Below are positions 17,547-26,851 of a DNA stretch of 64,000 bases, one piece after another; within the stretch, counting starts at the first letter, position 1; every line of letters begins with the position of its first letter. The notes under the pieces were generated by a model that worked only from the letters and a program-made list of their open reading frames with translations, was not told where the DNA came from and made no database searches. This DNA comes from Fundidesulfovibrio putealis DSM 16056. GTDB lineage: Bacteria > Desulfobacterota > Desulfovibrionia > Desulfovibrionales > Desulfovibrionaceae. The position numbers and the translations under genes were made by a program. The stretch lies in assembly GCF_000429325.1 (NCBI RefSeq), contig NZ_KE386885.1:461958-525957 (forward strand). Reading direction: 5' to 3'.

Positions 17547-18320
17547 TCACGGCATTGACCACCTTGGCTCCAATTCTTTGATCATTCTGGAGGGAACCCC
17601 GCCGACCACCGTCCCGGCGGCCACGTCCCGGGTGACCACGGCTCCGGCCGCGACCACCGCGTTAGACCCCACGTTCACGCCACCCAGCACCACAGCCCCG
17701 GCTCCAATCCAGACGTTGTCACCAATGGTGATGGGCCTGCCGGTGTAGCCACGCTGCGTCGCAGGAAGGTCCAGGCGGGAGAAGTCGTGATCACCGGTGA
17801 CCAGCACCGCCTGAGGGCCGATAAGAACGTCGTTCCCCAGGAACATGCCACCCTGTCCCGAAGCCAGCACGGCGTTGACCCCCACCCAGCAGCGCGCCCC
17901 GGCGCGGATGCCCTCCCCCGGACGGGCATTGGACACGTAGGAGCACAGGTAGGCTCCGCGCATCACCCGCGTGCAGTCCCCCAGTTCGATCTCGGCCCTG
18001 GAGGCGTGCAGGCGGCTCAGTCGGTCCACGTAAACGCTGTGCCCCAACCGGATGTTGCCCATGTGCATGAACTCCGCACCGCTTTCGCATACTGGGGCGG
18101 CTGAGCCTCTCGCCAGGAGCGCGGAGTACAGCATTTTGCGGACAAGCATCCCCACCGGGCCGGGAATCCACCCCGACAACCACTGCGCGCCCTGTTCCAG
18201 TACATAGCGAGTCGGGCTAGCGGCGCGGGTATCAAGATATTTACGGACCGCCCCGGTCGAGGCCTTGCCCATATAATCGTTAAGACCCTCGCCGGGCCCC
18301 TTCTCTTGTCTCCGGGTCAT
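17547..18320 (-). CDS. Hexapeptide-repeat acyltransferase (left-handed beta-helix)
   Basis: 257 residues. An N-terminal helical extension of about 80 residues is followed by left-handed beta-helix repeats. VLIGPQAVLVTGDHDF and ITIGDNVWIGAGAVVLGGVNVG have the [LIV]-G-x-x-x-x hexapeptide rhythm of maltose-type acetyltransferases, and VVGGVPSRMIKEL is the usual C-terminal closing. It probably acetylates a sugar of the surface glycan in the cytoplasm. It is the last gene of the 22-17.5 kb - strand group, 1 nt after the GT2-aminotransferase fusion, and converges on the SIS gene across 228 nt. Confidence 0.85.
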   Translation of the reverse strand: MTRRQEKGPGEGLNDYMGKASTGAVRKYLDTRAASPTRYVLEQGAQWLSGWIPGPVGMLVRKMLYSALLARGSAAPVCESGAEFMHMGNIRLGHSVYVDRLSRLHASRAEIELGDCTRVMRGAYLCSYVSNARPGEGIRAGARCWVGVNAVLASGQGGMFLGNDVLIGPQAVLVTGDHDFSRLDLPATQRGYTGRPITIGDNVWIGAGAVVLGGVNVGSNAVVAAGAVVTRDVAAGTVVGGVPSRMIKELEPRWSMP

Positions 18321-18321
18321 G

Positions 18322-20388
18322 TCAACCTGCTACTTGGCGTTGCCAGTCCATGCAGGCCGCGACGACGCGCTCGGCAACGCGCATGCTCATCCCCGGGTGG
18401 CAGGGCAAGCTCACCACGTGCGACGCGGCTTCCTCCGCGATGCGGCAGGGACCACCAACACTGTTGGCAGCCAGATACGGGTGGCAGGTGAGCGCTAAAG
18501 GATAGTGGACGCCTGTGTCCACGCCGTGGACCTTAAGGTGGGCGCGAAAGCCGTCGCGGTCAATTGGACGCACGACGTAGAGATGGGGCACGCGTCCCTG
18601 GCCGCCGACCACAGGATTCAGGAACGCCAGCTCTCTGTCGTAGAGGGCGGCGATGCTGCGCCTGGTCTCGTTGTGCTCATCGAGTACGCGCAACCGCTCG
18701 GAAAGAAGCGCCGCCTGCAGTTCATCCAGCCGGGAATTGAATCCCTGCATCACGCACGCCCCTGTGGCGTCCTGTCCGTAGAACCGCATCATTCGCAGCT
18801 GCTCGGCCAGAGCCGCGTCGTCAGTGAGGATGGCCCCGCCGTCGCCGTAGCAGCCAAGATTCTTGGTCGGGTAGAAGCTGAACGCGGAGGCCGCGCCGAA
18901 GAGCCCGCAATGCGTGCTGTTATACCGTGAGCCCGTGGACTGGGCGCAATCCTCGACCAACGTGAGGTCAAAGCGGCGACAGACCTCCATGATTTCAGCC
19001 ATGGCGCAGGGCGTGCCGTACAGGTGCACGGGCACGACGGCGGTGGCCCCAAGGGATGCGGCGTGTTCGAGGCTGGCGGGGTCGAGAGTCAAGGTGTTTG
19101 CGTCCACGTCTGCGAAAACCGGCGTGCACCCTGCCCGCAGGACGGCAACAGCCGTCGGCGGAGCGGTCAGAGCGGGAATAACGACCTTGGCCCCTGGCGG
19201 CACTTTGGCCGCCCAAAGCGCGAGTGTGATTGCATCCGTACCATTGGCCACGCCAACGCAATGCCTGGCTTCTGCCCATGATGCGAATTCCCGTTCGAAA
19301 CGGGTGACGGCAGGGCCCAGAATGGTTTGAGGACTCTTAAGCACCCTGAACGCAGCATCCTTCAGCTCGCGTGAAACAGATGCAGAGACTCCGCGCATGT
19401 CGAAAAACGGTACCCGGCCGTCCTCGGACCAAGCGTCGCCAGAAGGACCGACGCGCTTTTCGATGATGAACAGGGGGCGTTTGCGAGTTTGCTCAAGGTT
19501 GATCCACAAGTATCCCCCGATCACGCCAAAGCCCAAAAACAGGGCGGTGATGTTCACCAGTTGGGAAAGCATGATTGAAGCCCACCCCGGTGAGGTGATG
19601 AGGCCCATGAACGACGCCAACAGAATGTAGGCCATCCCTACGAGGCTCAGGCAGGTGAGGACGAGCCCGATAACGCCGAACAGCTTCATGGGGAAACTGG
19701 AGAAGGCCACGATGGAGTGCAAGGCGTAGGAAATCTTGCGGCCCAGACCCCACATGCTCTTGCCGTGCTTACGCGGAGCCCTTTCGTACTCGATGATCGC
19801 CCTGTCGAAGCCAGCCCAGAGGATGAGGCCCACAAGGCTCGTTTTCTTTTCTCCGGACTCCAGGATCACCTTGATGACGGCTTTGTCGATGAGACAGAAG
19901 TCGAAGCCTCCCGGTGGCATCTCTTTGAGTGCGATGCGCCGGAAGAGCCAGTGGAAAGTCTCGGAAAACAAGCGTGTGAGGGGGGGGTCGTCCCGCTTGG
20001 CCCTGACGCATAGCACGACCCGCTTGCCTTCCCGCCAGCGGTCGACCATCTGGGGGATCGTTTCAGGCGGATCCTGCAGGTCTGCTGACAGAATGATGGC
20101 CGCGTCATGGTCGGCGATCTGGGTCAGTCCGGCCGCGATGGCCACGAATGACCCGTGGTTGCGCGACAAAAGAATCACTCGCACACGGGGATCGCGCTCG
20201 GCCAGCTCCTCGAGCACCGTCTGCGAATTGTCGGGGGAGCGGTCATTGACGAACTGAATCGTCAATTCAACGTTGGCCTTTTCCGAGGCTGAAATAATAC
20301 GCTCATAAAGTTCCAGCAGGCTCGCTTCATTGCCGTAAACAGGCACGACCACTGCTAGTCTGGGGCGTGCTTTCACGCTGCTGAACAT
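18322..20388 (-). CDS. GT2 glycosyltransferase fused to a DegT/DnrJ aminotransferase
   Basis: 688 residues made of two complete enzymes. Residues 1-315 are a DPM1/ArnC-like GT2 with VVVPVYGNEASL, VNDRSPDNS, LSADLQDPPE (DxD-like) and two membrane spans (237-260 and 276-295), ending RPLFIIEKRVG. This type transfers a sugar to polyprenyl phosphate. Residues about 326-688 are a sugar aminotransferase: NGTDAITLAL, the acid pair VEDCAQ and SFYPTKNLG with the PLP lysine Lys509. The chain crosses the junction without a stop or a start-like gap. Overlap with the upstream acetyltransferase is 16 nt. A cytoplasmic aminotransferase tethered to a lipid-sugar synthase could channel an amino sugar (inference). 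Confidence 0.88.
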   Translation of the reverse strand: MFSSVKARPRLAVVVPVYGNEASLLELYERIISASEKANVELTIQFVNDRSPDNSQTVLEELAERDPRVRVILLSRNHGSFVAIAAGLTQIADHDAAIILSADLQDPPETIPQMVDRWREGKRVVLCVRAKRDDPPLTRLFSETFHWLFRRIALKEMPPGGFDFCLIDKAVIKVILESGEKKTSLVGLILWAGFDRAIIEYERAPRKHGKSMWGLGRKISYALHSIVAFSSFPMKLFGVIGLVLTCLSLVGMAYILLASFMGLITSPGWASIMLSQLVNITALFLGFGVIGGYLWINLEQTRKRPLFIIEKRVGPSGDAWSEDGRVPFFDMRGVSASVSRELKDAAFRVLKSPQTILGPAVTRFEREFASWAEARHCVGVANGTDAITLALWAAKVPPGAKVVIPALTAPPTAVAVLRAGCTPVFADVDANTLTLDPASLEHAASLGATAVVPVHLYGTPCAMAEIMEVCRRFDLTLVEDCAQSTGSRYNSTHCGLFGAASAFSFYPTKNLGCYGDGGAILTDDAALAEQLRMMRFYGQDATGACVMQGFNSRLDELQAALLSERLRVLDEHNETRRSIAALYDRELAFLNPVVGGQGRVPHLYVVRPIDRDGFRAHLKVHGVDTGVHYPLALTCHPYLAANSVGGPCRIAEEAASHVVSLPCHPGMSMRVAERVVAACMDWQRQVAG

Positions 20389-20948
20389 TTCATTCCTTCT
20401 TCAGGAGCAAGCCCGTGCCAGTCTCCAGCCATGCAGGCCATGCCTTCCGCAGTTGATTTCAGTGGAGCGCCGCAGACGCATACCAGCCCGGCAGGGCGCG
20501 CGGGATTACCTTTGACAAGCGTAAAAGGTGCGACATCTCGTGTTACGACTGCACCTGCGGCCACCAGGGCAAAAGTTCCTATAGTCACGCCAGGAAGAAT
20601 TATCGCCCCCGCCCCGAGGGAGCATCCTCGCCCGAGTTGGGTCACTGGGTGCTCCACATACCGTTTGGAGCGGGGATACCGATCATTGGCAAAACTGACC
20701 CCAGGACCGATGAACACATCGTCCTGGACACGCAAGCCGTCATACAGGGCGACGAAATTCTTCACCGTCACCCTGTCGCCCAGAATCACGTCGTTCTCGA
20801 TGAACACGCCGTCGCAAATATTACAGTCCCGGCCTAGCCGCGCGCCGGGAAGAATGTGGGAGAATGCCCACACCCTGCACCCCTCGCCCACGGCGGATGA
20901 TTCGCAAATGCCCTGGGGATGGACGAAAATGCCGTGAGTGGCGTTCAC
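20373..20948 (-). CDS. WbpD/WlbB-like sugar N-acetyltransferase
   Basis: 191 residues of left-handed beta-helix: VGEGCRVWAFSHILPGARLG (20 residues), ICDGVFIENDVILGDRVTVK and LGAGAIILPGVTIG repeats. VAAGAVVTRDVAPFTLVKGNPAR is typical of enzymes that N-acetylate UDP-3-amino sugars or TDP-amino sugars. The C-terminus keeps a remnant zinc-ribbon-like CVCG...C. Genes of this type normally act right after a DegT aminotransferase, and here the fused aminotransferase lies directly downstream with a 16-nt overlap. It also overlaps the SDR gene upstream by 4 nt. Confidence 0.85.
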   Translation of the reverse strand: MNATHGIFVHPQGICESSAVGEGCRVWAFSHILPGARLGRDCNICDGVFIENDVILGDRVTVKNFVALYDGLRVQDDVFIGPGVSFANDRYPRSKRYVEHPVTQLGRGCSLGAGAIILPGVTIGTFALVAAGAVVTRDVAPFTLVKGNPARPAGLVCVCGAPLKSTAEGMACMAGDWHGLAPEEGMKCSAA

Positions 20949-21955
20949 CAGTAACGCTCTTTGTTCATGCGGTAATAATCCACGGTGCGTCGTATGCCTT
21001 CGGCGAGCTCCGTCTCCGGTTTCCAGCCCGTTACCTGATGTATTTTCGTAATGTCGGTATAAAAATCCCCGGGCTCCTGGGCTTTGCGTTCCGGCGAGAA
21101 CGGGGTGTGCTGGTAGCGTCCGGTTCCGGCGACATCAACGATCGTACGCGTTAGTTCCAGGAAGTTGGACGGCTGATCATGGCCCACGTTGTACACTTGG
21201 CCGCAGGCTTCGGGCAGCACCGCCAGACGCAATAGCGCCTCCACGCAGTCGTCGATATACAGGAAGTCACGTTTGATCAATCCGTCACCGAACACGGGGA
21301 TGGTTTGATCTTCAATGGCCAGACGGACAAACCAGTTGGCCACACCGAAACGGTTGTGGCGCATCTGTGCCCGTGGGCCGTAGATGTTGGTCAGACGGGT
21401 CAGTACCCCTTGGATGCCATGGTTGCGGCAATAGGACCCGATGATGTGCTCGGCGGCAAGAAGCGAAATTTCGTAGATGCCCTTGGGATCGGGTTTGGCC
21501 TCTTCCCCGGCAGGAAGCTTCAGCACAGAGCCGTATTGCCCGCGCGACCCGAGCTTGATCAGCTTGGCCGTGGGGTTGTGCTTGCGAAGGGCTTCCATGA
21601 TCACGGCCGTACCACGGATGTTGATGTCGATGTCAGGGAAGGGATCGCTCAGACTTTTCAGATGGCAAACCTGGGCCGCACTGTGAAAAATATAATCCTG
21701 CCCGCAAACCAACTGGCCCATGGCGTGCTCGTCGCGGATGTCGCAATAGTTGACCTGAACATCATCCTTTACGGGCTCAATGTTGAACAGGTTGCCGCCA
21801 TACTCTTCAACCATGGCGTCAGCCAGCAGGACGCGAGCGCCCATTTTCGCCAAGCGTATAGCCAGACTGGAGCCAAGAAAGCCCAGGCCTCCCAGGATTA
21901 AGACTTTCTTTCCTGAAAAAACAGAGGTTCTGCTTTGCCAAAAGTCCTGTGTCAT
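20945..21955 (-). CDS. NAD-dependent epimerase/dehydratase (extended SDR)
   Basis: 336 residues. VLILGGLGFLGSSLAIRL is the Gly-rich NAD-binding loop, and FLYIDDCVEALLRL and VYNVGHDQPSN are typical C-terminal epimerase blocks. The family usually has YxxxK in the active site; here the segment reads YEISLLAAEH, so the lysine position holds leucine. The enzyme may belong to a divergent subfamily or have altered chemistry. It is the first gene of an SDR, acetyltransferase, GT2-aminotransferase, acyltransferase operon that would make and mount an N-acetylated amino sugar. Its 5' side faces the gene-poor, IS-containing region. Confidence 0.85.
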   Translation of the reverse strand: MTQDFWQSRTSVFSGKKVLILGGLGFLGSSLAIRLAKMGARVLLADAMVEEYGGNLFNIEPVKDDVQVNYCDIRDEHAMGQLVCGQDYIFHSAAQVCHLKSLSDPFPDIDINIRGTAVIMEALRKHNPTAKLIKLGSRGQYGSVLKLPAGEEAKPDPKGIYEISLLAAEHIIGSYCRNHGIQGVLTRLTNIYGPRAQMRHNRFGVANWFVRLAIEDQTIPVFGDGLIKRDFLYIDDCVEALLRLAVLPEACGQVYNVGHDQPSNFLELTRTIVDVAGTGRYQHTPFSPERKAQEPGDFYTDITKIHQVTGWKPETELAEGIRRTVDYYRMNKERYW

Positions 21956-22991
21956 TTTGGATACGTCGCCTTCGTTAGGAAGTAACAGTATGAAATTCGC
22001 AGCTGTTTATAGCAATAATTTATACTGGATGAATAGCTCATGCAACCGGTTTGCCGGGCCGGACTGTGCTTGCCGATCAAGGGTTCTGGGGGCCGTTTCA
22101 ACCCGAGCCTGTTCCCGACAAAAAGGTCCAGTGGTGTTGTCCAGAGGATAATAGTCCCATAAAGCGGGGAACGCTCACCATCCAGGTGCTTAATGGCCGA
22201 GCCGTGCCTTCCGTAGATGATGTGCGAAGCAGAGTCGAGAGCAGAATGGTTCGCATGGCCATCTCCGGAGTTGAGAACGCCAGAGTGCACAAAACGCCCG
22301 CATGGCGTTAGACCGCCTTGACCCAAGGTTGTATATACCGCCTAGTTCGGAGATGTATTTCCGATCCACAAGCATCTGCGAAAGTTGAATTAATTGATTT
22401 ATAGGCTCTGTTGGGCGGTGAGGTTTCCCGACGCGGCACATCGACCTCATCGAATTCGTGCGCCAGGACGTATCGCCAAAGGCTGTTCGCTGGAAACGGT
22501 TCTCGACACGCAGCAGTCACGTCCCGCAGCGGTATGGTCGTCTCGGAGGGCTTTGTAGACAGTCCGGGTGACATATCATCGCCTGCGGCGACGAGGCAGA
22601 GCCAATTGAAACTCGCTTGGGACCGTATCCGCACGGTGAGCGTCGACAATTGGTAGGTGCTTCTGAGAATCCCAGGCAGCATGAATTGAGACACGGTAAC
22701 CATCCGATATGTCGTAGCTTACGAAGCCAATCGAGAGTAAAGGAGAGTGCCATTGTCCTGGGCAGAGATTACCCGACTTTTGGGCGATTGGGAAGGGTGT
22801 CGCGTAGGGACCGTCCTGCGTTTTGAGAGAGGGGTAAGGGAACCTCTGGCCGAGGTTTGGATCGAGCTTTTGCAGCTCAAGCGAAGGCAGATGCGTTGCT
22901 GGGGGAGGCGAACTTGCGGACAAGGTCCACGAAATCGAGGAGCGGTGGATTCGCGATCTACCACTTCTAGGCGTGGTAACGGAACTTCTGG
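21956..22991. other. Gene-poor, probably decayed region
   Basis: No open reading frame here has recognisable family motifs, a good ribosome site and an acceptable length. Short overlapping frames on both strands (for example 22051-22311 + and 22308-22703 -) have erratic composition. The stretch sits between the SDR start and a mutated insertion sequence, so it is most simply read as residue of lost genes plus the upstream control region of the 20.9-22 kb gene. Confidence 0.5.
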
Positions 22992-24089
22992 TAATCCCCT
23001 GACAAAAGGTTGTTCAGAAAAGTATAATTTTCTCTCAAGCTTAGGCGAGAAGTTTTACATGAAGACATCCGGCTACTCCGACAGTCAGATCATGAGCGCC
23101 CTGAATCAAGCCGAGAGCGGCATCGCCGTGCCGGAACTTTGCCGAGAACACGGCATGAGTAGCGCCACGTTTACAGGTCGCGGGCAAAATACGGTGACAT
23201 GGATGCTTCCCTCGTGGCTCGGATGAGGGGACTTGAGGAGGAAACCCCTGACTCAAGCGCATGTACGCCAAAGCCCAGAAGAAGGCCGATGTTCTCCGGG
23301 AGGCGCTTGGATAAAGTAGCAAGGTCATCTCGCCGCCGTGAGATGGCCAAAGACGCCGTGAAGGGAAAGGCCCTGACCATCAGACGAGCCTGCGATGCAT
23401 ATGGCATCAGCCTGACGTGCTACCGTTATGAGTCCAAGCTGTCTGACGAGATCGAATTCGTGGCCGACTGGTTGGTCGGCTGACTGCCATCCAGCGCAAC
23501 TGAGGCTTCGGGCTCTGGTTCATGTATCTGCGAAACGTGAAACGGTACGGCTGGAACCACAAACGGGTGTACAGGGTCTATTTCGAGCTGGAACTGAACC
23601 TTCGTATCAAGCCCAAGAAACACTTGGTGCGGAAGAATCCGGAGCCGCTGGTCCAGCGTGAGGCTGCAAACCCGGCGTGGTCCATGGACTTCATACACGA
23701 CCAGTTGCATGACGGGCGAAGCTATCGCCTGTTGAACATGATCGATGACTTCAACCGGGAGGGCTTGGCCATCGAAGGGGACTTCCCGCTGCCATCAGAA
23801 CGTGTCATCCAGAGTTCCTGGAACAGGTCATGGGGTGGCGGAAAACCGAATACCATCCGGTGTGACAACGGCCCTGAGTATGTCAGCTGTCACCTGCAAG
23901 TCTGGGCCGTGAAGAACAGGATACGCATCGGCTGCATTCAGCCTGGCAAGCTGCAGCAAAACGCCTACGTGGAACGCTACAACAACGAACGGCCCAACAT
24001 AGGCATCAGCGGCATCATTCCGAGGCAGAAACTGAGAACGGTTGCATAGCCCAACTTTTCCGACTGTCAAAAAAGGGGGGAGGGGATTA
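22992..24089 (+). mobile_element. Degraded IS3-family insertion sequence
   Basis: A mutated IS3-family transposase (IS407-like type, as far as I can judge) fills 23059-24049. Possible ends are an inverted pair: TAATCCCCT at 22992-23000 and its exact complement AGGGGATTA at 24081-24089. The interval is about 1.1 kb, shorter than a full element, in line with an internal deletion in the transposase 3' part. I could not identify a target-site duplication. Confidence 0.7.
23059..24049 (+). pseudogene. IS3-family transposase orfA/orfB remnant, multiply frameshifted
   Basis: The reading starts KTSGYSDSQIMSALNQAESG, PELCREHGMSSATF, typical of the OrfA helix-turn-helix, then loses frame near 23172. 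It continues in another frame as KYGDMDASLVARM, breaks again near 23245, and resumes as KRMYAKAQKKADVLREALG. OrfB follows with MAKDAVKGKALTIRRACDAYG, another frameshift and a TGG-to-TGA-like stop near 23500. [34 protein letters not shown] and [10 protein letters not shown] follow. The DDE residues are still visible ([19 protein letters not shown]). About 40 codons are missing between VERYN and NERPNIG. It cannot encode an active transposase. Confidence 0.9.
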
Positions 24090-24093
24090 GGGG

Positions 24094-24123
24094 TTGACAA
24101 CGTTTGGTTCGCTTCATTAAAAT
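24094..24123 (+). promoter_or_regulatory. Near-consensus sigma-70 promoter beside the IS right end
   Basis: A perfect -35 box TTGACA (24094-24099) is followed after 18 nt by TAAAAT (24118-24123, 5 of 6 matches to TATAAT). It begins 5 nt outside the inferred IS end and points toward the genes at 24.2-26.4 kb, about 80 nt upstream of the first start codon. The local A+T-rich sequence contrasts with its surroundings. Confidence 0.65.
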
Positions 24124-24206
24124 TAAAGAAGTGCTAAATATCGTATCTACTCCATAATACCATGGTCTTATATGTCTAAACATTTCCTCCTCTCCCTGGC
24201 GCACGG

Positions 24207-24799
24207 ATGATACAATCACCCCCAGTTAAGGAATTGTCCGAGGACCGCAAGCGTACTGTCTTCGGAACTATCGTATTATCCTTGGCTCTTTTCTGCAGCA
24301 TTACACTGGCTTATGACAATTTCTGGAATTCCGTGTTGTGCGCGTTCTATTTTCCATTCGAGGACAAGGACACTGGAAGGACCAAATTTTTGTTCTGCAG
24401 CAACGTCGAACAGGTTCTCGACGGCGACAACAGCCGTAATCTCGCCGACAACGCCGAATCCGGTGCAGACTGGAGAGTCTTTTCCCCAGCATCGCCCGAG
24501 AGCCGGCAGTGCTGCGGGTCACAGTCAAAAAAGACCGGGACGTGGTGTTTTTCTACCCCCGCCTGGAAGGCGCGGACAGCTCTGTCGTTGTTTACGCAGA
24601 AGATGGTCCCGGCCTGCGGCGCCTGTTTGCGCTCCAGGGGAAGAAGGGGTTGTGGACGGAAATGGGACGACAATATGTTCTTGATCTGCGTAGTGCGCCG
24701 TACGGATGGGTCCGCAAGGATGTAGACGTGAAACTCACCATCGTTCTGACCGGAAAATGGAGCCAGGTTTGGCATCTCGGATCAGCCGTTCTTTTTTAG
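24207..24799 (+). pseudogene. Single-pass membrane protein with YPR-type domain, frameshifted
   Basis: Frame 1 starts at the ATG at 24207. It gives a short cytoplasmic N-terminus, one membrane span (FGTIVLSLALFCSITLAY) and FLFCSNVEQ, then GADWRVFSPASPE. Around 24490-24508 the homology jumps to another frame: VLRVTVKKDRDVVFFYPRL, LWTEMGRQYVLDL, LTGKWSQVWHLGSAVLF, ending at 24799. The intact paralogue at 45143-45715 reads straight through the same points (CTNVRQ, GWKMYTAADPE, TVCKDRSQMIFYPRV), which locates the break. So this is either a true one-base indel or a sequencing error. The 3' end overlaps the next gene by 43 nt. Confidence 0.75.
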
Positions 24800-26424
24800 C
24801 CGCGCCGGCCTCTCTGGCGGGTTGGATCCTGGTGGCCGCAGGGATATGCGTCCTTCCGTGGGTTGTGCTGTGCCTGCTCTTGAGGATCTACCTCGGGGCA
24901 TCCTTGGCGGACGCCATACCTGGGGGAGGGGATTTTATTCTATACTGGCATGAGATTGCCACTTATGCAGCCGTGGGTTTCAAGGGCGGCTACTACGGCT
25001 TCGAAGAACTGGTTGCTCCAGCGTCACGTCTTGGCACGGGCGGATTCGGCGCGCACAGTGCTTTTTTCCCCATGCTATTCGGTTCGGTGGGTGTATTGCT
25101 GGGGTGGGGGCCGTCTTCAGGCACGTTCTACGGCCTCGGAGCGGTGAGCATCGGGGTCGCTGGGTTCGTTCTGCTAACTTGGCGGGACCGCAGGCTCCAC
25201 CTCCTGGCAGGGGCTCTTCTGCTGACGAATGTCTACATTTACTGCTATTTGGCAAAATGTAGCCCCGAAGGTATTCACGTCGCTTGCGCTTTCCTGCTCG
25301 CAGGGCTTTTCATCCGCTACTTCGAGGCTCCCTCTCGCGCTAGAACGGCCTGGTTCACCGCGCTCTACGGCGCTATCATGGTGGCCTCTCTGATCAGGTA
25401 CAGTTGGGGCCTTGCCTTTGTGCCTCTGTTTTTCTCGTTCGATGACCTGGTCCGGCGGCCTACGCTACGGACCTGCGTTCGAGCCGCAGCCTGTTTGTCC
25501 AGCATCGCCGCAGTTTATTTTGTCTATAACCTGTTTATGGCTCCATATCCATATGAGCCGTTTACTGGATCCATTTTTGGCTTGCCCGTTTATGTTCAGG
25601 CCTTCAAGGGAAATTTCGCTCCTTTGCTGCGGCTCGTCGCCGACAACTTCCGAAGCCTAGTCCCTTCTCAACAGCAAAACCTTCCCAGCAGCATTCTCTA
25701 TGTCTATCTGGTCTATATGGCCATTACGACCGTGACCGTATTCCTCCGCCTTGTCGACCGGTCCCAGCCCGATCCTCTCCGGCGTGAGCGCCTTAAGTTC
25801 GTGTTGTTTTTCATGCTCGCAACCATGGTCCCCCTGCTGGTCCTATGTTTTTGCTACTACTATATCTCTGTCGGTGGCATCGGGGCAAAGATCCTCCTTC
25901 CGTCATTTCTTATGAGCTATCTGATAACAGCCCGCTACATGCCCGTGCCCTCGGTTCCGGCGGTCCTTGCCATCTTCCTTGGGCTGATGCCCATGGGCCT
26001 GCAGACGTTTCAGTCCTGGAATCTACCCGACTATGACCCTGCCTCGACCTCCGTCTCCAGGGCCGAGGCGGGTCTGGTCCGGAAGACAATGGGGCTTCAC
26101 GCCGCCTACCAACCGGGTGACGAGCCCTGGTGCAATACCCTGGTGACCCTGGACAACGACCTGCCGTCCGCTTACATGGGAGTGCCGCCCGGCATCGCTA
26201 TACAGGTGCTGCGGTACGATCCAGCCGCCCCAAATCCGTACGGATACTCAGCTTGGCATGCGGAAACGGGCATCCTTTCGCGCTGGATCGTCACAAAGAA
26301 TTCGCAGTTGAGCGCCGCGCTTTCTCAACATAACAGACTCGTTTTTCTTGGGGATACCCCTCTTGGGAAGCTCTACCGGAACGACTCTTCGCCCTGTGGA
26401 GAACGGGCGAAAGGTCATCCTTAG
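24757..26424 (+). CDS. GT-C-like polytopic membrane protein
   Basis: 555 residues with about 10-12 spans. The ATG at 24757 is chosen because it leads straight into basic residues and the first span (LAGWILVAAGICVLPWVVLCLLL). The first extracytoplasmic loop has GGGDFILYWHEIATY, with Asp and Glu in the place where GT-C glycosyltransferases keep their catalytic acids. The C-terminal 120 residues are extracytoplasmic. It overlaps the frameshifted YPR-domain gene by 43 nt, pairing a GT-C-like enzyme with a small anchor protein as seen again at 43-45.7 kb. The specificity is unknown. Confidence 0.72.
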   Translation: MEPGLASRISRSFLAAPASLAGWILVAAGICVLPWVVLCLLLRIYLGASLADAIPGGGDFILYWHEIATYAAVGFKGGYYGFEELVAPASRLGTGGFGAHSAFFPMLFGSVGVLLGWGPSSGTFYGLGAVSIGVAGFVLLTWRDRRLHLLAGALLLTNVYIYCYLAKCSPEGIHVACAFLLAGLFIRYFEAPSRARTAWFTALYGAIMVASLIRYSWGLAFVPLFFSFDDLVRRPTLRTCVRAAACLSSIAAVYFVYNLFMAPYPYEPFTGSIFGLPVYVQAFKGNFAPLLRLVADNFRSLVPSQQQNLPSSILYVYLVYMAITTVTVFLRLVDRSQPDPLRRERLKFVLFFMLATMVPLLVLCFCYYYISVGGIGAKILLPSFLMSYLITARYMPVPSVPAVLAIFLGLMPMGLQTFQSWNLPDYDPASTSVSRAEAGLVRKTMGLHAAYQPGDEPWCNTLVTLDNDLPSAYMGVPPGIAIQVLRYDPAAPNPYGYSAWHAETGILSRWIVTKNSQLSAALSQHNRLVFLGDTPLGKLYRNDSSPCGERAKGHP

Positions 26425-26851
26425 ACTTTTGCACGATTGCTATAATTTCATTGCGGTCACATGGTACACGATGCAATAGTACTTACGTAAAACGCGCTCA
26501 TTTCTATCGCCGCTGAGTACATTGTGGGTGCCTTCGGGAAGTTAATGCCCTTTGCGAGTGTTTTTTTCTTGCGAATATTCGGATGCTACAATTTCACAAT
26601 GGTTGTCGGCGTTTTGGGGGAAAGGTCAACGGAGCGCCATCATCCGCACCTTCTGATCGTTTCCACCGTGAGCATCTCCTGTTCTTCCCTCCTGCCTTTG
26701 CGTTCAAAAGCAGGATAGGAGTTCGCAGACGGGGGTCAAAATTCGGCGCGGTTTATCTCAAGAGGGGATCAATATTGCACGCTGTTCAACAGGAAGTTTA
26801 CAGCGTCCAGAACACTCACCATTAAATGGCCCGTATAAACGGAAGCGGAGT
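26425..26851. other. Intergenic region without a supported gene
   Basis: It separates two convergent genes (24757-26424 + and 26852-28219 -). It is A+T-richer than average and contains T-runs (for example around 26563) that could serve termination. Two related G-rich pieces, GGGGTCAAAATTC near 26732 and GGGGATCAATATTGC near 26764, might be the worn end of an insertion element, but this is not certain. Confidence 0.5.

Noticed and set aside
22308-22703. 131-codon - strand frame in the gene-poor region
   Set aside because: No recognisable motif, no ribosome site and erratic composition; overlapping frames on both strands look equally weak.
26732-26785. Possible IS21-like end repeats
   Set aside because: Two imperfect similar pieces only; no transposase remnant or second end is visible, so an element cannot be claimed.
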